A program made the position numbers and the translations under genes. Under the pieces are notes generated by a model. That model was not told the origin of the DNA. It saw only the letters and a program-made list of their open reading frames with translations, and searched no databases. From Maricaulis sp. (GTDB lineage Bacteria; Pseudomonadota; Alphaproteobacteria; Caulobacterales; Maricaulaceae), in contig JAEPND010000020.1 in the NCBI GenBank assembly GCA_017643585.1, positions 1-36,199 of the forward strand: a DNA stretch of 36,199 bases. The letters run 5' to 3'. Positions 9,016-18,961 of this stretch are shown here, one piece after another. How positions within the stretch are numbered: the stretch's first letter is position 1; the number at the start of each line of letters is the position of its first letter.

Positions 9016-9878
9016 GACCACACAAGTTGCGGCGCGATCCAGCGCGCTTCGACACCATATTCCGCAAGGATTGCGACGACGGTTTCAGGACTGAAACCGT
9101 CGTCTCGCATTTCAGCCTGCAATATCCCACCGGCAATAAGCATCGCATCCACGCCCGCCCGGGAGGCCCCCTCGATATCGGTTTCCGGCCCGTCACCAAT
9201 AGCGAGCACACGATCGGGCGCGACCGCTCCGCCATTTCGCTCCAGAGCTTCAAAAGCCAGCCGATAGATCGGACGGTGCGGCTTGCCCGCGACGATGCTG
9301 ACGCCACCCATCTCCCGATAGAAACGCGCGATCGCACCGGCGCAAAAGATCAGCTGGTCGCCCGCCTGAACGACGATATCCGGGTTGGCACATACCAGGT
9401 CCAGTTTCCGTTCAACGGCGCGTGACAGCACTTGCTGATAGTGTTCGGGGCGACCATTCCAGTAATTGTCGGGGCCTGTGCAGGTTATGAAATCGGCACT
9501 TTCGATGTCGACGAAATCCAGTGCCAGCCCCTCATACAACGCCTCATCCCAGTCCGGACCGATCTTGAACGCCTTGCCCGGCGACCGCTTGACCAGTTCC
9601 TCGTGGATGGCATCGCCGGAGGTCACAGCACAGTCCCAGGCATCATCGGGGAAGCCCATTTCTGCCAGCGCCTCCAGCAGGCTGGGATGGCGCCGCGGAG
9701 AGTTGGACACCAGACACACGCGGCCACCGCTCGCCCGATATTGCCGCAAGGCTTCCACCGCTGGCGGCAGCAGGCTGCGTCCATCGCGGATCACGCCCCA
9801 CACATCGCAGAACAGGGCATCATAACGGTCGGCAATTTCGCTGAGCTTGGTCATGCCCGACTTCAAGCAGCCGGACAT
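9012..9878 (-). CDS. HAD-superfamily hydrolase, TIGR01459-like
   Basis: This 288-residue protein of the NagD-like (HAD subclass IIA) phosphatase group has the nucleophile motif LFCDVWGVIRDG near the N-terminus, in which the usual second aspartate is replaced as is typical of this subgroup. It then has LVSNSP (motif II), a C2 cap insertion, AGKPHRPIY (motif III lysine) and VLAIGDGPETDIEG (motif IV). The substrate is unknown; phosphosugars or nucleotides are typical for relatives. A second ATG at 9854 begins closer to the conserved core, and neither start has a convincing ribosome-binding site. It lies 14 bases downstream of tipF on the same strand, so the two may be co-transcribed. It overlaps the end of cheZ by four bases. 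Confidence 0.85.
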   Translation of the reverse strand: MSGCLKSGMTKLSEIADRYDALFCDVWGVIRDGRSLLPPAVEALRQYRASGGRVCLVSNSPRRHPSLLEALAEMGFPDDAWDCAVTSGDAIHEELVKRSPGKAFKIGPDWDEALYEGLALDFVDIESADFITCTGPDNYWNGRPEHYQQVLSRAVERKLDLVCANPDIVVQAGDQLIFCAGAIARFYREMGGVSIVAGKPHRPIYRLAFEALERNGGAVAPDRVLAIGDGPETDIEGASRAGVDAMLIAGGILQAEMRDDGFSPETVVAILAEYGVEARWIAPQLVWS

Positions 9879-9892
9879 GAAGGCGTCAATCG

Positions 9893-11098
9893 CTAAACGG
9901 CGACACCCATCTCTGCCTCGGCATCCCCTTCGATCACATCATCCTTGACCGGACGAGGCGTTCCAAAGAGATGACCCTGACCATAGGCAACGTCGAATTC
10001 GAGCACCTCGACGACCGTGCCCTCTTCCTCGATACGGTCAACGATCAGGTCGATACCATTGCGAGCGAACAGACCTGCGATATCCTCGTGGGCAATCTCA
10101 CCCGCATCGACGCCGGCGACGCGTTCGAACTTGTCGATGGCGGTCAGCAGGCGTTCGCCGCCGATCTTGACGAAGCGCACACCGGCGCGCTGCATTTCAT
10201 CAAGGTCAAGATCGACATTCATCACCTGGTCCACCGAGAACCGGAATCCGAAATCGGCCATGCGCGCCATATTGCGGGCAGCAACAGCGTCTCGCTCGAC
10301 GAAGGCCTTCTGCGAGACCTCGAAAATGATCGAACCGGCGAGGTGTTTGTGCTGGCGGATAAAGTCTAGGAAGGTCGGGAAGAAAGTCTCATCAGCCAGT
10401 GAATTCAGTGAGATATTGCAGAAGATCGCGATCTTGCGATCCTGCGAGGTAAGCCGACGCACGATCTGAACACACCGGAAAAGCAGGAGATTATCCACTT
10501 CGGTCATCAGACCGGCGCGTTCAGCCGCTCCAATAAAGCTGGCGGGTGCGATAACACGCCCCGTCGCATCGCGCAGACGGGTGAAACTCTCGTAAAACGC
10601 GATCCGGCGCTGCGGCAGGGTGACGATGGGCTGCAGGTAGAGATCAACACGATTGCCCTCGAGCGCATCACGGACGGTCTCGATATCGACGGCCGTCCCG
10701 GTGGAGGCCAGGCCCTTGCTGATTTCTTCTGGCCCCTCACCCACGCGGCGGATCAGATCTTCAAGCACGCGGACCTCGTGCACCAGGGCATTGTCGCGCT
10801 CGACTGATTCGGCTCGCAGATCGTCCGTGATTTCATCCAGGCGCGACTGGGCGGCCTGGAATTCCTCGACAAGCGCCAGATTGGCCGCCTTCAATTCGTG
10901 GATTTCATCTTCCATGGCCTTGCGCTCAGCTGCCCGTGCAGCGGCGCTATGAGCCATGCCTGCCACGATAAACACGATCGCGCCCATCATCCAGGCGGAG
11001 GCGGTGTTCATCAGCCCCAGATACTCGAACCCCAGAGCCGCCACGACCGCGATCATGACGTAGGTGAGTACAATAAGAATGTCTGCTGCCTTGGACAT
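9893..11098 (-). CDS. tipF: TipF-like EAL-domain protein, probable c-di-GMP receptor for flagellum placement
   Basis: The 401-residue product has two N-terminal membrane segments (about 7-28 and 36-49), a coiled coil (about 55-115) and a C-terminal EAL domain (about 135-385). This is the architecture of Caulobacter TipF, which binds c-di-GMP and helps position the flagellum. Several catalytic positions of the EAL domain are altered: the EAL motif reads ESF (E170), the DD pair reads DQ (290-291), and the late glutamate region reads IVDRIEEE. N228, E260 and K311 remain. Loss of hydrolysis with retained ligand binding is therefore likely. The ATG at 11098 has GAGGA close upstream. The location beside cheY/cheZ-like genes supports a motility role. 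A non-TipF degenerate EAL protein remains possible. Confidence 0.75.
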   Translation of the reverse strand: MSKAADILIVLTYVMIAVVAALGFEYLGLMNTASAWMMGAIVFIVAGMAHSAAARAAERKAMEDEIHELKAANLALVEEFQAAQSRLDEITDDLRAESVERDNALVHEVRVLEDLIRRVGEGPEEISKGLASTGTAVDIETVRDALEGNRVDLYLQPIVTLPQRRIAFYESFTRLRDATGRVIAPASFIGAAERAGLMTEVDNLLLFRCVQIVRRLTSQDRKIAIFCNISLNSLADETFFPTFLDFIRQHKHLAGSIIFEVSQKAFVERDAVAARNMARMADFGFRFSVDQVMNVDLDLDEMQRAGVRFVKIGGERLLTAIDKFERVAGVDAGEIAHEDIAGLFARNGIDLIVDRIEEEGTVVEVLEFDVAYGQGHLFGTPRPVKDDVIEGDAEAEMGVAV

Positions 11099-11271
11099 TG
11101 GGTCCTCATTCTGCAACGAATCGGCACTTCTCGCCGAAAGTTAAGCTGTGTCGCGTCGGGTTTTCGTTTGGTTAACGAAGGTAAACCGCACAGACGCAGG
11201 ATGAGGCTTCTGCCAAGGAAAAGGCGGCCCAGACAGGCCGGACCGCACTCATCTCATTAGTTATGCACGCC

Positions 11272-11940
11272 TTATGAAACGGTGTGCGGGCGGATCAGGA
11301 TCTCGACCCGGCGGTTTTGCTGGCGGCCGTAATCGCTGTCATTGGACGCGATTGGCGAGCGTTCGCCCATGCCACCGACATAGAAGCGATCTCGCATCAC
11401 GCCCTGGGCAATCAGATAACCGGCAACGGCAGAGGCGCGCTGCTCGGACAGGGTCTGGTTATAGTCGGCCGGACCGGTGCTGTCGGCATGCCCCACCACG
11501 TCGACATAGGTGGCCGGGTAGCGGTTCAGAACCGTCGAGACGTCGTTCAGGATTGCATAGAACTGCGACTGGATACTGGAGGAATTGGTCGCAAAGGTGA
11601 CGTCACCCGGCATGATCAGGCGCAGATTATTGCCTTCGCGACGGACGCCAACGCCCGTATCGCTGAGCGCCATGCGCATGGCTTCTTCCTGCTGGTCCAT
11701 ATAGCGGCCGATCGCGCCACCGGCGAGTGCGCCGACACCCGCACCGATGAGCGCATTGGTCCGGCCCTCATCGCTGTCCGACGTATTGGTCAGATAACCC
11801 AGTACGGCCCCTGCTGCCGCGCCCAGGAGAACACCGCGACCGGTGTGGTTCGGACGGGTCTCGCCCGTCACCGGGTCCGTCGTTGTACATGCGGTCATGG
11901 CCAGAGCGGCGACACCGACTACTGCGATACGAAAATTCAT
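11272..11940 (-). CDS. OmpA-family peptidoglycan-associated lipoprotein with glycine-zipper segment
   Basis: The 222-residue predicted lipoprotein has the lipobox MTAC at residues 15-18. A glycine/alanine-rich stretch (about 35-80: GRGVLLGAAAGAVLGYL and GAGVGALAGGAIGRYM) resembles glycine-zipper membrane segments. From about residue 105 there is an OmpA-C domain, including VVGHADSTG and the NRRVEI signature that binds diaminopimelate in peptidoglycan. It probably tethers the outer membrane to the cell wall, like the YiaD/Pal-type proteins. The ATG at 11940 follows a GAGGTGAG element; an in-frame GTG three codons earlier is less likely. The gene stands alone between tipF and groES. The 155 bases between it and tipF show no gene. 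Confidence 0.9.
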   Translation of the reverse strand: MNFRIAVVGVAALAMTACTTTDPVTGETRPNHTGRGVLLGAAAGAVLGYLTNTSDSDEGRTNALIGAGVGALAGGAIGRYMDQQEEAMRMALSDTGVGVRREGNNLRLIMPGDVTFATNSSSIQSQFYAILNDVSTVLNRYPATYVDVVGHADSTGPADYNQTLSEQRASAVAGYLIAQGVMRDRFYVGGMGERSPIASNDSDYGRQQNRRVEILIRPHTVS

Positions 11941-12126
11941 AACTCTCACCTCTCAAAGAGTGCCTGCTGGCGCCCAAAATACGCACAAATGCGACAGGCA
12001 TTCCATGCGCGGGCATATCGTCATCTGAATGAACGCAAGCTGAGCGGTTTTCCCGGCGCTGTCACTGGAAAAAAGAGTCACGCCCACCCCTTGACGGGTC
12101 AGCCCCTACTCCTTAAGTCCGCCCTG

Positions 12127-12153
12127 CTAGCAGTCGACTGGGGTGAGTGCTAA
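12127..12153. promoter_or_regulatory. CIRCE operator for groESL (HrcA-binding site)
   Basis: The arms CTAGCAGTC and GAGTGCTAA are separated by nine bases, matching the CIRCE consensus TTAGCACTC-N9-GAGTGCTAA with a perfect right arm and two mismatches in the left arm. It lies 62 bases before the groES start, where HrcA is known to repress groESL until heat stress. A TTGACG at 12091-12096 just upstream could be a -35 element, though no good -10 element was identified. Confidence 0.9.
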
Positions 12154-12214
12154 CGCCCTATTTCCCAGTCTCTGCAATAAATTCAATCAGTCCTCTTGTT
12201 GGAGAAATACCAAG

Positions 12215-12505
12215 ATGACCTTTCGTCCTTTGCATGACCGCGTCCTCGTAAAGCGCGTCGAAGAAGAGTCCAAGACCGCCGGCGGCATCATCATCCCCGA
12301 TACCGCTAAAGAGAAGCCGCAGGAAGGCGAAGTCGTTGCTGTTGGTGGCGGCGCCATCAAGGAAGACGGCTCTGTCCGCGCACTCGACGTCAAGGCCGGC
12401 GACCGCATCCTGTTCGGCAAATGGTCCGGCACGGAAGTTTCCATCGGCGGCGACGAGCTGCTGATCATGAAAGAGTCCGACATCCTGGGCATCATGGAAG
12501 CCTAA
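12215..12505 (+). CDS. groES: Co-chaperonin GroES
   Basis: This is the 96-residue lid of the GroEL folding chamber. The N-terminus [16 protein letters not shown], the mobile-loop segment ([19 protein letters not shown], about 17-35) and the C-terminal ILGIMEA are all typical. The ATG at 12215 has GGAGA about nine bases upstream; the frame extends upstream, but that part is not conserved and overlaps CIRCE. groEL follows after 46 bases, forming the usual operon under heat-shock control. Confidence 0.98.
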   Translation: MTFRPLHDRVLVKRVEEESKTAGGIIIPDTAKEKPQEGEVVAVGGGAIKEDGSVRALDVKAGDRILFGKWSGTEVSIGGDELLIMKESDILGIMEA

Positions 12506-12539
12506 GCGGCTTTTCCAGACCTCCCAGCTCCTAAGATAA

Positions 12540-14198
<1,659 letters not shown>

Positions 14199-14226
14199 TC
14201 ATGCTGGTCACCTGACCAATCAAGCG

Positions 14227-14254
14227 AAGGCCCGCTCAATCGAGCGGGCCTTTT
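14227..14254 (+). terminator. Rho-independent terminator of groESL
   Basis: An 11-base perfect stem (AAGGCCCGCTC / GAGCGGGCCTT) with the loop AATC is followed by T-rich sequence. It lies 28 bases downstream of groEL. Almost the same element recurs after the next gene. Confidence 0.9.
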
Positions 14255-14307
14255 GCTTTCTTGTCCGGCGTGTAAACTCCCCGACAGATTCAATTGGGGA
14301 GTACACC

Positions 14308-16266
14308 ATGAGACGACTAGCCAAGGCGCTGGGAACCTCTGCCATCATCCTGGCACTTGCAGCCTGCACACCGGCAGAACAATCCGCCAGCACCGATCCT
14401 GCTGGCGAAGCTGCGGCCACCGCAGTCGCACAATACGACGCCGCGACTTTCCACGAGACGACTTCGTTCGGCATGGCCTCCGGCGGCGGGCACGCCTTTT
14501 CAGCAACGGACGGCCGCATTCTCATCAGCTCGGACGAAACCGGTGTTTTCAACGCCTACGCGGTGGACCCGGCAACCGGCGAACGCGAGCAGCTGACGAC
14601 GTCCGAGACCAATGCCACTTTCGCACTGAGCTGGTTCCCGGAGGATGATCGCATCCTGGTGACGGCTGACGGCGGCGGCGACGAGCTCAGCCATATCTAT
14701 CTTCGCGAGGAGGATGGCCGCCTGGTTGATCTCACACCCGGCGAGAACCTCCGCGCCATGTTCCTGGGCTGGTCCCCGGACGGCACGGACATGTGGGTTG
14801 CCACCAATCAGCGTGACGCCGCCTCCTTTGACATCTACGAGATCGATACGGTCGCGTTTGAAGCCGGCGTGGTCTTCCAGAATGATGACAGCCTGCAGAT
14901 CGGCTCGGTCAGCCCGGATGGCCGCTGGCTCTCCCTGGTTCGCAACCGCACCTCTGCTGACAGCGACATCCTGCTGCTGGACCTGTCGGCGCCCGGCGCC
15001 ACACCGCAGCTGATCACCGAGCATGAAGGCAATATCGCCTATGGCGACTACACCTTCACACCGGAGAGCGATGCGCTGGTCTATGCGACCAATGAACATG
15101 GCGAGTTCAACCAGGCCTGGACCTATGATCTGGCGACGGGCGACACCGCGCCGCTGATCGAGGCCGACTGGGACGTCTCCTTCGTCAGCTATTCGCCATC
15201 AGGACGTTATCGTGTGCATGGTATCAATGCCGACGCCTCCACCGAAGTGACGATCCTGGACCGCGAGACTGGCGAAGCCCTGCCCCTGCCCGACCTTCCG
15301 GCGGGTGAGCTGCGCAGCGTTCGCTTTTCCCGCGATGAAGGCCAGATCGCCTTCCTGATCAACTCTTCCACCTCGCCATCCAATCTGCACATGGTCGATC
15401 TGACAGAGCAGATGCAAAGCCAGCTGACCAACGCCCTCAACCCGGCGATCAGCCAGGACGAGATGGTCGAGGCCAGTGTCGTGCGTTTCGAAAGCTTCGA
15501 CGGGCTGGAGATCCCGGGCATCATGTATCGCCCGCACAATGCCAGCGCCGACAATCCGGTACCGGCCCTCGTCTGGGTACATGGTGGTCCGGGCGGTCAG
15601 AGCCGTGTTGGCTATTCCGCAACCATCCAGCACCTCGTCAATCACGGCTTTGCGGTCTACGCCGCAAACAACCGGGGTTCTTCGGGTTACGGCAAAACCT
15701 TCTTCCACATGGATGACCGCCGTCACGGCGAGGAAGACCTGCGCGATATCGTCGCCGCCGGCCACTATCTGCGCTCGCTCGACTGGGTGGCTGATGACCA
15801 GGTCGGCGTCATCGGCGGGTCCTATGGCGGTTACATCACCGCAGCGGCCCTCGCCTTCCATCCGGAGGAGTTCGAGGTCGGCATCAATATCTTCGGTGTG
15901 ACCAACTGGGTGCGCACGCTGGAAAGCATCCCGCCCTGGTGGGAGAGCTTCCGCGAGGCCCTGTATGATGAAATGGGAGACCCGGCCGTGGACGGTGAAC
16001 GCCACCGTGCCATCTCCCCGCTCTTCCACACAGAGAATATCGTTCGCCCGATGCTGGTCGTTCAGGGCGCCAATGACCCGCGTGTCCTGCAGGTCGAGAG
16101 CGACGAGATCGTTGAAGCGGTCCGCGCCAATGGCGTGCCGGTGGAATACGTGCTGTTCCCCGACGAAGGTCATGGTTTCCGCCGACGCGCCAACCGCATC
16201 ACGGCGTCCGAGGCCTATCTGACCTTCCTGGAGGAATACCTCCGAACATCCGGCGCTGCCGAGTAA
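14308..16266 (+). CDS. Exported S9-family (prolyl oligopeptidase-like) peptidase lipoprotein
   Basis: The 652-residue product has a lipoprotein signal (LAAC, cysteine at 20), an N-terminal beta-propeller built of WD40-like/TolB-like blades (about 60-380), and a C-terminal alpha/beta-hydrolase domain. The triad is visible: S505 in GGSYGGY, D590 in GANDPRV and H622 in DEGHGF. PALVWVHGGPGGQ supplies the oxyanion region. Such enzymes cleave short peptides, often as dipeptidyl or acylaminoacyl peptidases, and here would act in the periplasm or at the outer membrane. GGGGAG precedes the ATG. The gene stands alone between two near-identical terminators. The exact specificity cannot be read from the sequence. 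Confidence 0.9.
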   Translation: MRRLAKALGTSAIILALAACTPAEQSASTDPAGEAAATAVAQYDAATFHETTSFGMASGGGHAFSATDGRILISSDETGVFNAYAVDPATGEREQLTTSETNATFALSWFPEDDRILVTADGGGDELSHIYLREEDGRLVDLTPGENLRAMFLGWSPDGTDMWVATNQRDAASFDIYEIDTVAFEAGVVFQNDDSLQIGSVSPDGRWLSLVRNRTSADSDILLLDLSAPGATPQLITEHEGNIAYGDYTFTPESDALVYATNEHGEFNQAWTYDLATGDTAPLIEADWDVSFVSYSPSGRYRVHGINADASTEVTILDRETGEALPLPDLPAGELRSVRFSRDEGQIAFLINSSTSPSNLHMVDLTEQMQSQLTNALNPAISQDEMVEASVVRFESFDGLEIPGIMYRPHNASADNPVPALVWVHGGPGGQSRVGYSATIQHLVNHGFAVYAANNRGSSGYGKTFFHMDDRRHGEEDLRDIVAAGHYLRSLDWVADDQVGVIGGSYGGYITAAALAFHPEEFEVGINIFGVTNWVRTLESIPPWWESFREALYDEMGDPAVDGERHRAISPLFHTENIVRPMLVVQGANDPRVLQVESDEIVEAVRANGVPVEYVLFPDEGHGFRRRANRITASEAYLTFLEEYLRTSGAAE

Positions 16267-16271
16267 ACCGG

Positions 16272-16300
16272 AAAGGCCCGCTCAACCGAGCGGGCCTTTT
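16272..16300. terminator. Bidirectional terminator between the S9 peptidase and nagZ-like genes
   Basis: The 12-base stem AAAGGCCCGCTC / GAGCGGGCCTTT with loop AACC is followed by TT on the plus strand and TTT on the minus strand. It sits between two converging genes and can serve both. The stem matches the groESL terminator base for base, apart from one loop change and one extra pair. Confidence 0.85.
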
Positions 16301-16321
16301 AATTCCGGTTCCTGCTTGCGG

Positions 16322-17422
16322 TCACTGCAATGCGAAGCGGGCCTTGGCGCGTCTAATGCGCTGGTAGGAGGCCTCGATCCAGCCCTCCTCGATCTCACCA
16401 GCCTCGATCGCCTGCATGACCCAGTCCACAAATTGCTGCGGCAGATCCATGTTGGGGGCAGCAGAATTGGACATCATGATCACGTCATTGCCGGCCTGGA
16501 TGGAGCGGATCACGGCGGAGCGCTGATCATAGTGGGAGCGAATGGCCCCCATATCCAGATCATCGGTCATGATCACCCCATCATACCCCATCCGGTCGCG
16601 AAGAATGCCGGTCAGGATGGGACGCGAGAACGTCACCGGGACCCCGGACGGATCGAGCTGTTGATGCGTCAGATGCCCGCCCATGATGAATTTCGCATGG
16701 CCGCTGTTGATCAGCCGTGCGAACGGATCGAGCTCTGCCTCTGACCAGGTTGCCGTGATATCGACAAACCCGTCATGGCTGTCGCCGCGAGACCGGCCAT
16801 GTCCCGGGAAGTGCTTGATCACACATGCCACCTGATGCGCGTTGAACGCGTCGATAAACCGGCTGGCATAGGCACTGATAGCCTCGCCATCGGTGCCATA
16901 GGCCCGGCCGTGGCGACCGATCACGGCATTGCCGTCCTCATGGACATCGGCAACCGGCGCCAGATTCATGTTGAAACCGGCCGCCCGCAACTCCTCGGCA
17001 CCGATCGTGTAGAGACGCTCGGCACCGTCCAGCCCGTATTCCTCGACAATCTGCGACGCTCTCGGGATCCAGGTATAGCCGAGGTCGCGGGAGAGTCGCT
17101 GGACCAGACCGCCCTCCTGGTCGATCGCCATCCAGGCGCCCGGATCAGCCTCGCGGAACAGGGCTGCCGAACCCTCGGCGCCTTCGCGTGAACGGACATT
17201 GTGACGGAGAAACAGGACGCCTCCGATATGACGGCCTGACAAATGCTCGGCGACACGCAAGGCCCCGGCCGTCTCGGGTGAAGAGCCGATAAAGCCCATC
17301 AGGAGCATTTGACCGATTTTTTGCTCGAGAGAAACAGAGGGTTCAGCGAATACTTGCGTCGACATTCCCGCGACAGAACAAACCGCTGCGCCCGCCAGCC
17401 ATTGCCTTCGGTTCAACGCCAT
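16322..17422 (-). CDS. Glycoside hydrolase family 3, NagZ-like beta-N-acetylhexosaminidase with export signal
   Basis: The 366-residue product contains a GH3 barrel with the NagZ signature KHFPGHGRSRGDSH (general acid His/Asp pair), AIDQEGGLVQRL, LAPVADV, and the nucleophile aspartate in MTDDLDMGA. NagZ releases N-acetylglucosamine from muropeptides during cell-wall recycling. Unusually for the family, it starts with NRRQWLAGAAVCSVAG, a twin-arginine-like signal, with likely cleavage after VFA near residue 26. It is therefore probably periplasmic rather than cytosolic. Its target could be peptidoglycan fragments or chitin oligomers. The ATG at 17422 leads directly into this signal. A shared terminator separates it from the converging S9 peptidase. 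Confidence 0.88.
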   Translation of the reverse strand: MALNRRQWLAGAAVCSVAGMSTQVFAEPSVSLEQKIGQMLLMGFIGSSPETAGALRVAEHLSGRHIGGVLFLRHNVRSREGAEGSAALFREADPGAWMAIDQEGGLVQRLSRDLGYTWIPRASQIVEEYGLDGAERLYTIGAEELRAAGFNMNLAPVADVHEDGNAVIGRHGRAYGTDGEAISAYASRFIDAFNAHQVACVIKHFPGHGRSRGDSHDGFVDITATWSEAELDPFARLINSGHAKFIMGGHLTHQQLDPSGVPVTFSRPILTGILRDRMGYDGVIMTDDLDMGAIRSHYDQRSAVIRSIQAGNDVIMMSNSAAPNMDLPQQFVDWVMQAIEAGEIEEGWIEASYQRIRRAKARFALQ

Positions 17423-17725
17423 CTATCTACCCCTTCAACGAACAAGACTTGCACACACCATACGACACCAATCCGCCCGCGCAATCACGGCAAGCTGTCT
17501 GAATTGTCATCTAATTTCGCAAGCGAATATCGATGTTTCCGTGTAAGAAAACCATTGGCTGTTCTTCTTCTGCGATTAGACACAGCCATTCCCCAGGCCG
17601 GTGACGATCAAACCCTTCCGTCACCGGCCGCCTTATTTCCAGCTTGCGAAAAATTTAGAGCCCGGAACGGCGGCCGTTAGATTGCGCGCCGCACTATTCC
17701 CTCACCAAGAGACGAGGGACGGACC
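17423..17725. other. Divergent intergenic region, no gene seen
   Basis: These 303 bases separate two divergently transcribed genes for exported proteins (nagZ-like and the charged-helix protein) and should hold both promoters. No convincing -35/-10 pair was found. The only strong structure is a perfect 11-base inverted repeat at 17596-17629. A GAGGGA ribosome-binding site lies at the right end, before the ATG at 17726. Confidence 0.6.
17596..17629. repeat. Perfect 11-base inverted repeat (hairpin) in the intergenic region
   Basis: GGCCGGTGACG and CGTCACCGGCC are exact reverse complements separated by 12 bases. On the plus strand it is followed by GCCTTATTTCC, a weak T-tract, so it could be a terminator for a short transcript, an operator, or a 5' leader hairpin of the downstream gene, whose start is 97 bases on. 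No protein gene ends here that would need a terminator. Confidence 0.7.
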
Positions 17726-18796
17726 ATGAAAAAGCTTCTTCTTGCCAGCGCAGCGGCCCTGCTCGCCGGCACTTCAGCCATTGCACTCGATGGCGTTGCC
17801 AATCCTGTAGTGGAAATCCGCGGCGATGATGGCGCGCGTACGCTGCACATCTCGGACGGTGCAACCAATACCCGGATCAATATCGGCGGCCAGACTGTGG
17901 AGATCCACGACGGGACCGTCATTGTTGATCGTGAACGCTTCGAGCTTGACGGCGCGAATTATGTGGTCATCGACGGTGATGAGGTACAGCTCGTCGAGGG
18001 TCGTGAGCACGGCTATCGGTTCGAGTTTTCCTCGGATCATCACGCGCTGGTAGAGCGCATGACCGGCCTGGCAGAGATCCTGAACTACACAGTCGTCACC
18101 GACTTTGATCACGACTTCGAATTCGACCACGAGGAAATGCTCGAACTGGCCGAGGAACTCTCCAATATGGAGACACACTTCGCCGCGTTCGAACATGTCA
18201 ATTTCGAAGAAATCCACGCCGACGCGATGCGTTCCATGGGAGAGGCTCTCGCCAACCTGGATGAGGGCAATGTGCGCGTGGACGGGCGTGACTGGGACGA
18301 GCTCTCTGACGAGGAGAAGGAAGAGGTTCGCGAAGAACTGCGTGAAGCCCGCGAGGAAATGCGTGAGGAAATGCGCGAGATGCGCGAGGAGATGCGTGAT
18401 GTAGCTCGCGAGATGCGCGATGCCGAACGCGAACGAGAGCGGGCACTGCGGATGGCCCGACGTGAGATGGAACGCGCGCATCGTCGCGCAGAACGAGATG
18501 CTCGCCGCGAACGTCATGCAGAGCGTCGCGCGCATGCAGAAGAGATGCGGGAGCACGCAGAGGAACGCCGTGCCCATGCCGAGGAACGCCGCGCCCATGC
18601 CGAGCGGATGCGTATCGAAGTCGAACGTGCTCGCGACGTCATCCGCCAGCGCGCAGGAGACAATGCCAGTATCCGCGTGATCGAGGATGATGACGGCAAT
18701 CGTCGCGTCTGGGTCAATGGCGAGGAACAGACCGGCGATGACCTGACCGACTGGCTCAACGAGCTCGAAGCAGATCGTCTTGAAGGCGGCAATTGA
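17726..18796 (+). CDS. Exported, highly charged long-helix protein of unknown function
   Basis: The 356-residue product has a clear Sec signal (residues 1-20, cleavage near AIA). Residues about 25-100 look like short beta strands, and 100-190 is acidic. An exceptional stretch from about 194 to 310 is almost entirely Glu, Arg, Ala, Met and His. Its first part repeats EEMREEMREMREEM-like units; its second part repeats HAEERRA units. This favours one long, solvent-exposed helix or coiled coil in the periplasm or at the cell surface. A short globular end follows (IRVIEDDDGNRRVWVNGEE). No enzyme motif is visible and no known family was recognised with confidence. GAGGGA precedes the ATG. It is monocistronic, with a terminator 47 bases after the stop. 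Confidence 0.88.
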   Translation: MKKLLLASAAALLAGTSAIALDGVANPVVEIRGDDGARTLHISDGATNTRINIGGQTVEIHDGTVIVDRERFELDGANYVVIDGDEVQLVEGREHGYRFEFSSDHHALVERMTGLAEILNYTVVTDFDHDFEFDHEEMLELAEELSNMETHFAAFEHVNFEEIHADAMRSMGEALANLDEGNVRVDGRDWDELSDEEKEEVREELREAREEMREEMREMREEMRDVAREMRDAERERERALRMARREMERAHRRAERDARRERHAERRAHAEEMREHAEERRAHAEERRAHAERMRIEVERARDVIRQRAGDNASIRVIEDDDGNRRVWVNGEEQTGDDLTDWLNELEADRLEGGN

Positions 18797-18842
18797 CCGC
18801 GCGTCTCACCGGCCACAAGAACGACCAAATCCAGACAAAAAG

Positions 18843-18867
18843 AGGGGCTGGCAAATGCCAGCCCCTT
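18843..18867. terminator. Bidirectional stem-loop terminator
   Basis: GGGGCTGGC-AAAT-GCCAGCCCC forms a nine-base GC-rich stem. On the minus strand it is followed by TCTTTTTG, a good T-run, and on the plus strand by TTAATT, a weak one. It ends the charged-helix gene and probably also transcripts coming from hisS, whose stop is about 165 bases away on the other strand. Confidence 0.8.
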
Positions 18868-18961
18868 AATTGACGGTTGGTCGATAAAGGGCGTCTCCTC
18901 CCCGAAACGCCAAGGACTGGACGGTCAGGCCCTGTCCTGTTCGCGACCGTGTAGGAACGTT

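Noticed and set aside
11139-11185. TTAA-containing half-sites upstream of tipF that recall CtrA boxes
   Set aside because: No pair of half-sites has the seven-base spacing: the best has six, and the others match only one half.
12036-12078. TTTTCC...GGAAAA dyad between the ompA-type gene and groES
   Set aside because: The arms are only six bases with a 13-base loop and have no position relative to a gene end that would make sense.
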